Source: an uncultured Ruminococcus sp. (GTDB lineage: Bacteria; Bacillota; Clostridia; Oscillospirales; CAG-272). From it: a stretch of 17,033 nt of DNA. Within the stretch, counting starts at the first letter, position 1; each line of letters begins with the position of its first letter. Position numbers and translations under genes: made by a program. Shown here in pieces: positions 12,031 to 17,033 of this stretch. The notes under the pieces are model-generated. The model was given only the letters and a program-made list of their open reading frames with translations, had not been told where the DNA came from and ran no database searches. The DNA lies in contig CACYWX010000020.1 in NCBI GenBank assembly GCA_902778205.1, positions 1 through 17,033 of the forward strand, in the 5' to 3' direction.

Positions 12031-13530
12031 TTACGGCAGCTTCTTGTAGTTCTCGATGGCCTTGTCCAGCTTCTTCACCAGCAGCTTTTCGTTGGCTCCC
12101 CACCAGGAGGCGAAGGCGCCCTCGTTGGAGGAGCCGAACACCGCATTGGTGTAGATGGAGCCGGTGCCCAGGGCCTTGTCGCCCATCATGATGAAGGGAC
12201 TGTTGATGTGGTCGTAGATGATGTCCACCATCTGGGAGTCGATGTTGGCGTCGGAGTACTTGATCTTCAGCGCTGTGTCATACCAGGCGGGGACCACCTT
12301 CCGGTAGGCCTCTGCACAGAGGGCCTCCACAGCAGCCGTGGTGGCGCTCATCTTCTCCGGGTTTGCGGAAACCGGGATGGCTACGCCGCATCCGTTGGCC
12401 GTCGCCGCGCCGCAGAGATAGTCCAGGGATTCGTCCAGCTTCGGATAGGGCAGGATACCGTAGTCGAAGTCCACCTGTCTGAGGGTCATGGCCGTATCGA
12501 ACATGCCCGGATAGAACAGGGACTTGCCCGCGATGAAGGTGTCCTGCTTGCTGCCGAGCATGGAGATGTTGTCCGTGTACAGGAGCCGGTACAGGGTCTC
12601 GCCCCAGCGGATGCCGTTCTCCGTATAGATGTCCAGGATCGGGAAGCCCTCCTCGTCCCGGGTCACGTATTTCAGGCCCGTGGACATGGACATGTAGTTG
12701 GGAATGCCCCACTGCTCGAAACGGAAGCCCATGACGTCCCCATCGTCCGCCTTGCCGTCACCGTTGACGTCCGTGTAGACGTTCCGGCAGTAGTCCGCGA
12801 ATTTGTCATAGGTCCAGGTGCCGTCCAGAACCGCGTCGTAAAGCTGGGCCGTGTCGCCGAAGTGGTCGATGAACAGGGGCTTGTTGTAGTACATGGTGGA
12901 CGCGCCGAAAAACACCGTCAGGCAGATGTCACCGTTGAGGAAGAAGCGCTTGCTGTTGTCCAGCTGACTCTCTTCCATCATTGCGGAATACCACCAGGGC
13001 TGGTTCAGGTCCACGTTGTCCAGGGTCAGCCAGTCGTAGTAGTATCCCTGGATGGACTGGGAAAAGAGCTGGGAGGATTCCTCCATCACCAGATCGTAGT
13101 CGTCCGTGCCCGCCTGGAGCACCTGCAGAACCTCGCCCGGGAACCCGCCCCAGTCCGCGGAGCCGGCGATGAAGTTCAGCTTCACGTTCAGCCGGTCCTC
13201 CGCCGCGATGTTCCGGTTGTAGACCGCGTCCAGCACCACGTCGCCGTTCAGCTCGCCCAGCGCGTCGTATTTCTGGCAGTTCTCGGAGCCGAAGGAGATA
13301 ATGTCCAGCTGGGTGCCGTTGTAGTTCAGATCCGGGGAGAGGGTGTCCGGATAGTTGGCCCGGGTGATCTCCTCCTCCTCAGGCTCAGTCTCGACGCTCC
13401 CGGCCTGGGCTTCGGTTCCCTGGGAGCCCTGGGATCCTCCCTGATCGTTGTTTCCGCCGGACTCGCTGCACGCCGTCAGAAGGGGCGTCACCATCAGCGC
13501 GGCCAGCAGAACCGCAAACAGTCTTTTCAT
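12031..13530 (-). CDS. Extracellular solute-binding lipoprotein (ABC importer component)
   Basis: A 499-residue protein starting at the ATG at 13530. MKRLFAVLLAALMVTPLLTA followed by Cys21 is a signal peptide with a canonical lipobox (LTAC). A low-complexity Gly/Ser/Gln/Glu linker to about residue 60 follows. The mature part has the build of family 1-type solute-binding proteins: an early LDIISFG strand, aromatic-rich cleft segments, and a late GCGVAIPVSANPEKM segment typical of sugar-binding proteins. DVNGDGKADDGD resembles a calcium-binding EF-hand-like loop. The substrate is unknown; a carbohydrate is an inference. No permease or ATPase gene is adjacent. It is a distant paralogue of the fragment at 3-254. 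An upstream ATG at 13566 would put residues before the signal peptide and is rejected. It has its own promoter and terminator. Confidence 0.9.
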   Translation of the reverse strand: MKRLFAVLLAALMVTPLLTACSESGGNNDQGGSQGSQGTEAQAGSVETEPEEEEITRANYPDTLSPDLNYNGTQLDIISFGSENCQKYDALGELNGDVVLDAVYNRNIAAEDRLNVKLNFIAGSADWGGFPGEVLQVLQAGTDDYDLVMEESSQLFSQSIQGYYYDWLTLDNVDLNQPWWYSAMMEESQLDNSKRFFLNGDICLTVFFGASTMYYNKPLFIDHFGDTAQLYDAVLDGTWTYDKFADYCRNVYTDVNGDGKADDGDVMGFRFEQWGIPNYMSMSTGLKYVTRDEEGFPILDIYTENGIRWGETLYRLLYTDNISMLGSKQDTFIAGKSLFYPGMFDTAMTLRQVDFDYGILPYPKLDESLDYLCGAATANGCGVAIPVSANPEKMSATTAAVEALCAEAYRKVVPAWYDTALKIKYSDANIDSQMVDIIYDHINSPFIMMGDKALGTGSIYTNAVFGSSNEGAFASWWGANEKLLVKKLDKAIENYKKLP

Positions 13531-13576
13531 GTCAGTTTCCGCCTTTCCGTAATGGATACAAATCAAAATCCATTTT

Positions 13577-13605
13577 ATTATAACGTAAAAGAATCCGGAA
13601 AGATG
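13577..13605 (-). promoter_or_regulatory. Probable promoter of the solute-binding protein gene
   Basis: A perfect minus-strand TATAAT is at 13582-13577, about 47 bases before the ATG at 13530. The −35 position (13605-13600, CATCTT) is poor, so an activator may be needed. Confidence 0.55.
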
Positions 13606-13662
13606 GAAGAAAACTGTGTATGAAGTGTAAAGAAAAAACGCTTGATTGGATGGATGAAGAGA

Positions 13663-13701
13663 GAAGCATCCCGTCTCCGCCCGGGAGGAGAGGGATGCTT
13701 C
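13663..13701 (-). terminator. Hairpin downstream of spoIIE, weak terminator
   Basis: GAAGCATCCC (13663-13672) pairs with GGGATGCTTC (13692-13701), with TCTCC/GGAGA-type pairing inside. On the minus strand the tail is TCTCTTC rather than a T-run; a TTTTTTC lies some 25 bases further on. The place, 35 bases after the spoIIE stop, suggests termination. Confidence 0.55.
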
Positions 13702-13735
13702 CCATGATCCGCGTCAGCCGTTAATGACTCCCCGC

Positions 13736-16555
13736 TCACCCCGCCTTCTTCAGAATGCGGAAGACCCCGCAGGTGATGTCGTCCTTGGATCCGCGGACCG
13801 CCGCTTCTTCCACCACCGTCATGGCCGCCCGCTTCTCGTCCCCCCTTAAGATCTCCTCGTCCGAGGTCAGAAGGTCCAGAAGCCAGGGCTCCTCGTCGAA
13901 GGACTTGGCCGCGCCGTCCGATACCATGACGACCGTGTCTCCCTCCCGCACGTCAAAGCGGATCATTTCCGCGTCCAGCGCGCGCAGTATCCCGATGGGG
14001 ACAGTCTTTGACTGCAGACGGAACACACTGCCGTCCCGGAGCACGAACGACGGCGCGGCTCCGGACTTGACGAACCTGGCTTCACCGGTGGTGAGATCGA
14101 TCTCCGCGGCGTCCACGGTGGCCGGGCACTCCCTCCCCGCGGCCCGCAGGATCTGGTTGAGCATCTTGAGAGACGTGTCCATGCCGGCCCCCGCGCGGAT
14201 CAGCTTTTCCAGGATGGAAACCGCCATGCCCGCGCTGAGAGCCGCTTCGCGCCCGCTGCCCATGCCGTCGGAGAGGATCATGTAGAACCGGCCGTCCGCT
14301 TCGAAGGACGCGGTGATGTCCCCGCAGACGTCCTCCGGCTCGCTGTCGCTGATCTCGATCCGCTCCCGCTGGGCTTCGATGCCGTCCTCTCCGTGATCCG
14401 AGGGATCCCCGCCCGCCCATCTCCGCCCGAAGGGGTGCTTTTCACCGGAGTATGCACCGCGGCTGCGTTCATCGCCCCAGTACCTGTGTACGCCCGATGC
14501 CGCGCATGAAAAGCTCCCGCCGCGCACGGAAAACGCGCTGACCGAATGGATCCGCATGGACAGGGAGGAACCCTCCACCTGAAATTCCGGCTGGGAGAGA
14601 GGGAGCCGGACAATGCCCTCGAACAGACGGCGGATGTCGTCCCCGCCCAGTCTGGTGGAGTAGAGATCCACGCCGTCCGCCCGTATGATCTTCGTTCTGC
14701 CGCCCCAGGCCCGGACCGACGCCGCCGTGAAGCCGTTCAGGGACAGGGTGCGGCGCAGCTTTTTCTCCAGCTCCGCGTCCGGCTTCGAGGCCTCTCTTCC
14801 GCGTTCCTCCGCCGCCCGGAACAGCTCGCCGGCCAGTCCCCAGTCCTCCGCCGCGTTCAACAAGCGGCTTTCCCGGGAAAAGTCTTCCGCCCTGTCCGTC
14901 ACCGCCCGGTTTGCCCGGTCCAGGATGTCCCCCATGTCCGGGCATCCCGAGGCCAGGGAGGGTGGGATCAGGGAGGCGGACACGAACCCGTTCTTCACCA
15001 GGGATTCGGTCATGGAGCGGTACAGAGCCTCGGCCCGGTCCCGGGATCCCATCCGGCAGGAGGTTTTCCTCGGACAACGGGCGCATTTTTCGGAGAAGCT
15101 CTCCTCCACGGCGGTCCTCAGCTCCGGACGGGATGGCTTCGACAGCCGTTCGGAGAGGGCGAACAGCACTGCGGATACCGACGCCAGCCCCTCCGACAAG
15201 CCCTTCACCCTCCTGTCCAGCTCCTCCGCCCGGAGCGCCGCCGCGGTTCTCTCTCCGTCCCGCCCCGCCTTATCCCTCCCGGCCGCGGAGAGAAAGGAGC
15301 GGGTCCCGAAGAAATCCTCCGGAAGGCGCACGGCGTCGTACCGGAACAGGGGGATCAGCACAGCGCACAGGACCGAAACGGGCGGGATTACGAAGGTGAA
15401 GCCGTCGATCCCTCCCGTAAAGACGGCCCAGGATACGGCCGCGGCTCCCGCTCCCAGCACCGGAAACGCCGCCGGGAGACGCTCGAGAAGGGCGAAAACG
15501 ACGGCGGAAAGGGCGTACATGGGCACATAGGCAGGCTCCATGGTCAGCCCGCACAGAACGCCCGCCACGGCCCCTCTCTGCCATCCGGAGCTCCTTGTCA
15601 CCAGAAGGGACACGGCCAGGGCGAAGAAGGCCCCCGCGTCAAAGAGGATCCTCGTCCGCACCGATCCTCCTCCCGCCGGAAGTCTGAGGGAGAACAGGGA
15701 AGCGGACAGCCCGTGCAGGGAGAGCGCCGCCGCCATCATCAGCGCGTATACCCCGAATTCCCGGAAGGGAGACGCGCGCATATTCCGGTCCGACGCCGCA
15801 TAAAACAGGTATGTACAGAGAGGCGTCGTCAGGACGGAAAATACAGCACCGAACAGGTCCGCGTATTCGTACCCGCCCGCCACAACCGACCATGCTCCGG
15901 CGAACAGTGCTGCGCATGCGGATAAAGCCATCCGGATCCGGATATGCTCCCGGAGCACGGTCCCCGCGTTCACGCCGGAGCGTACCGCCGGGCCGGATCC
16001 TCCGGATGAAAGCCCGGTCCCTGACGTTCCGCTCCGGGAGGTTTTGACCGCGGACGATCCGTTGTGCCCGGATCCGAAATCCTCCTCCTCGATTTCAAGG
16101 ATCCTGTTGAACAGATGCCGCAGACGGGAGCCTGCCTGTGTCAGAGTTGACCGGATCCGGATGCCGCTCTGCGCACCGCCGTTCTTTTTCGGGGAAATGC
16201 TCCCGCGGGACGGTTCCCCGCTGAGCCAGAGGGTGGTCAGCGCCCGTACGGCGAAGAGTCCGGCGATGACCAGCGCGTAAACGCCGCCCGCCGCGGGGAT
16301 CCGGACGGTTCCGATGAGAGCCCCCACCGTCACGGCCGCCGCGGAGAGAAGTCCTCCCGCCGCCGAGGTCAGCGCGATCCCCAGGGGATAGGTGCCGGGA
16401 AAAAGGGCCGTCCCCGTGAAGAGGAGAGCCAGAAGGAGCCAGAAGCCCGCCGCCGCCAGCCGTTTCGCCCGGACCGTTCCCGCCGGGGAGACCTTTTCAC
16501 GCAGGGAGAGCGGACGGTCTGCCCCTTTCGATCTCCGGATATGCTCGTCCTGCAT
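13736..16555 (-). CDS. spoIIE: Stage II sporulation protein E, membrane PP2C-type phosphatase
   Basis: SpoIIE dephosphorylates the anti-anti-sigma factor SpoIIAA to release sigma-F in the forespore and also acts at the polar septum with FtsZ. From the ATG at 16555 the product is 939 residues (B. subtilis about 827). The first part is a multi-pass membrane domain, with an unusual hydrophilic stretch of roughly 100 residues after the first few helices. A cysteine motif CARCPRKTSC lies near residue 491. The C-terminal PP2C domain shows VCGDITASF, SDGMGSGREAALSAGM (near 762), VSDGAAKSF (near 878) and SKDDITCGVF (near 924), carrying the expected metal-binding aspartates. The start is chosen because GGAGG (16570-16566) lies ten bases upstream; the frame is open for 127 more codons but that part is low-quality sequence containing a −10-like element. 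It is a single-gene unit. Confidence 0.95.
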   Translation of the reverse strand: MQDEHIRRSKGADRPLSLREKVSPAGTVRAKRLAAAGFWLLLALLFTGTALFPGTYPLGIALTSAAGGLLSAAAVTVGALIGTVRIPAAGGVYALVIAGLFAVRALTTLWLSGEPSRGSISPKKNGGAQSGIRIRSTLTQAGSRLRHLFNRILEIEEEDFGSGHNGSSAVKTSRSGTSGTGLSSGGSGPAVRSGVNAGTVLREHIRIRMALSACAALFAGAWSVVAGGYEYADLFGAVFSVLTTPLCTYLFYAASDRNMRASPFREFGVYALMMAAALSLHGLSASLFSLRLPAGGGSVRTRILFDAGAFFALAVSLLVTRSSGWQRGAVAGVLCGLTMEPAYVPMYALSAVVFALLERLPAAFPVLGAGAAAVSWAVFTGGIDGFTFVIPPVSVLCAVLIPLFRYDAVRLPEDFFGTRSFLSAAGRDKAGRDGERTAAALRAEELDRRVKGLSEGLASVSAVLFALSERLSKPSRPELRTAVEESFSEKCARCPRKTSCRMGSRDRAEALYRSMTESLVKNGFVSASLIPPSLASGCPDMGDILDRANRAVTDRAEDFSRESRLLNAAEDWGLAGELFRAAEERGREASKPDAELEKKLRRTLSLNGFTAASVRAWGGRTKIIRADGVDLYSTRLGGDDIRRLFEGIVRLPLSQPEFQVEGSSLSMRIHSVSAFSVRGGSFSCAASGVHRYWGDERSRGAYSGEKHPFGRRWAGGDPSDHGEDGIEAQRERIEISDSEPEDVCGDITASFEADGRFYMILSDGMGSGREAALSAGMAVSILEKLIRAGAGMDTSLKMLNQILRAAGRECPATVDAAEIDLTTGEARFVKSGAAPSFVLRDGSVFRLQSKTVPIGILRALDAEMIRFDVREGDTVVMVSDGAAKSFDEEPWLLDLLTSDEEILRGDEKRAAMTVVEEAAVRGSKDDITCGVFRILKKAG

Positions 16556-16645
16556 ATCGTCAGTACCTCCGTGTATGAATTGACGCGGATCGGAGGACGT
16601 CGGGGCCGCGCGCCAGCCTTCCGCCCTCTTCATCCCGCGGATCCG

Positions 16646-16651
16646 ATTATA
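16646..16651 (-). promoter_or_regulatory. Possible −10 element of spoIIE
   Basis: A minus-strand TATAAT is at 16651-16646, about 90 bases before the chosen spoIIE start. No −35 match is seen at normal spacing. That fits an activator-dependent promoter such as the Spo0A-controlled spoIIE promoter of B. subtilis, but no convincing Spo0A box is seen; the nearest is TGTCGGG at about 16698. Confidence 0.4.
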
Positions 16652-16826
16652 CAGGAGGCCGCGTGAAAATCCCGTCGCCTGCCGCGCGCGAGGAAATGTC
16701 GGGCTATGCGCCGGGGAACCGGGATCCGGCGGGAAAGACCCCCGGGGGAGCCATTCCCCGCGGAATCCGGACGGTCTGTCAGGGAAAATGGAGGAGGAAA
16801 TGAGAGGGCGGGACATGAAAAACGGG

Positions 16827-16873
16827 GGCTGTCGCATTAACTCCTGAAAATGGAGAAATGCGACAGCCTTTTT
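16827..16873. terminator. Strong hairpin upstream of spoIIE, bidirectional terminator
   Basis: GGCTGTCGCATT (16827-16838) pairs perfectly with AATGCGACAGCC (16857-16868), and CTCC/GGAG pair inside. On the plus strand it is followed by TTTTT (16869-16873); on the minus strand by CCCCGTTTTTC. It would insulate spoIIE from whatever lies further right. Confidence 0.75.
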
Positions 16874-16902
16874 GTGATTCAGACGGTTTTGTCCTTCTTT
16901 TT

Positions 16903-17033
16903 CTCCTTTATCGAGGAGCCGCGCATGAATGCGCAAAAAGAAGCAAAAAGAGGAACTCTTTTGACGTCCTGGGTGTTCCGACCTCTGCGGAGGTCGGCTC
17001 AGGGCTCCGCCCTAAGAACCCGCGACCTTTTGT
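16903..17033. repeat. Hairpin-rich repeat region at the window end
   Basis: Successive dyads are CTCCT/AGGAG (16903-16918), GCGCAT-GA-ATGCGC (16921-16934), CCGACCTC-TGCG-GAGGTCGG (16978-16997) and AGGGC-TCC-GCCCT (17001-17013). The first two resemble the dispersed repeat family (stem followed by CCGCG, and the same GCATGAATGC palindrome core as in copy 4). The element is probably cut by the window edge. I see no gene in 16556-17033. Confidence 0.6.

Noticed and set aside
12208..13623. Plus-strand 471-codon frame opposite the solute-binding gene
   Set aside because: Antisense shadow; composition is Val/Gly/His/Arg-rich, and the minus strand has a signal peptide, lipobox and terminator.
14546..15925. 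Plus-strand frames opposite spoIIE
   Set aside because: Arg- and Pro-rich shadows of a clear SpoIIE on the other strand.
16556..16936. N-terminal extension of spoIIE by 127 codons
   Set aside because: The open frame continues, but the extension lacks family features, contains a −10-like element, and a good GGAGG precedes the ATG at 16555.
1..17033. CRISPR array, prophage, transposase or defence island
   Set aside because: No regularly spaced repeats, integrase, transposase, restriction or toxin-antitoxin products are present; the window is a core replication and sporulation region.

Overview
The window is the chromosomal replication-origin neighbourhood of a GC-rich, spore-forming Firmicute, most likely an uncultivated member of class Clostridia. 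The reasons are a dnaA–oriC–dnaN–remB–gyrB–gyrA order, a SpoIIE phosphatase, a remB-type (DUF370) gene beside dnaN, lipoprotein sugar-binding-like proteins with typical clostridial leaders, consensus TTGACA/TATAAT promoters and a canonical parS site. Species or family cannot be fixed from the sequence alone.

Layout, left to right. Positions 1-254 hold the 3' end of a plus-strand solute-binding protein gene. Positions 286-513 hold a complete tRNA-Ser(GGA) unit with a perfect promoter and terminator. Positions 680-760 hold back-to-back terminators. From 764 to 11854 everything runs on the minus strand: a small lipoprotein gene that touches the end of gyrA; gyrA; an intergenic region with parS and a palindromic repeat; a PfkB-type (1-phosphofructokinase-like) sugar kinase; gyrB; remB; dnaN; about 1 kb of non-coding DNA with clustered DnaA-box-like 9-mers (the oriC candidate); and dnaA with its own consensus promoter. 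Further right on the minus strand are a complete lipoprotein solute-binding gene (12031-13530) and spoIIE (13736-16555). The last 480 bases are non-coding and rich in hairpins.

How it works together. DnaA, the DnaA boxes, the sliding clamp DnaN and both gyrase subunits form the replication initiation and topology module, transcribed from dnaA towards gyrA. parS would be the loading site for ParB (Spo0J), whose gene is not in the window. spoIIE belongs to the sporulation programme. The two solute-binding genes flank the module in opposite orientation and are distant paralogues; neither has permease genes beside it here.

Departures from the Bacillus-type cluster: recF and the S4-domain gene yaaA/rlbA are missing between dnaN and remB; a sugar kinase separates gyrB from gyrA; GyrB carries an acidic insert of roughly 85 residues; GyrA has an acidic tail and non-standard quinolone-pocket residues; DnaA has a one-residue-shorter, altered domain IV signature; and a family of small palindromic repeats sits at four or five gene borders. 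I found no CRISPR array, transposase, phage gene or defence system, and no wholly new multi-gene system. The most unusual material is regulatory or structural DNA: two 12-bp-pitch triads of 9-mers in oriC, an inverted repeat around the tRNA promoter, and the repeat family.
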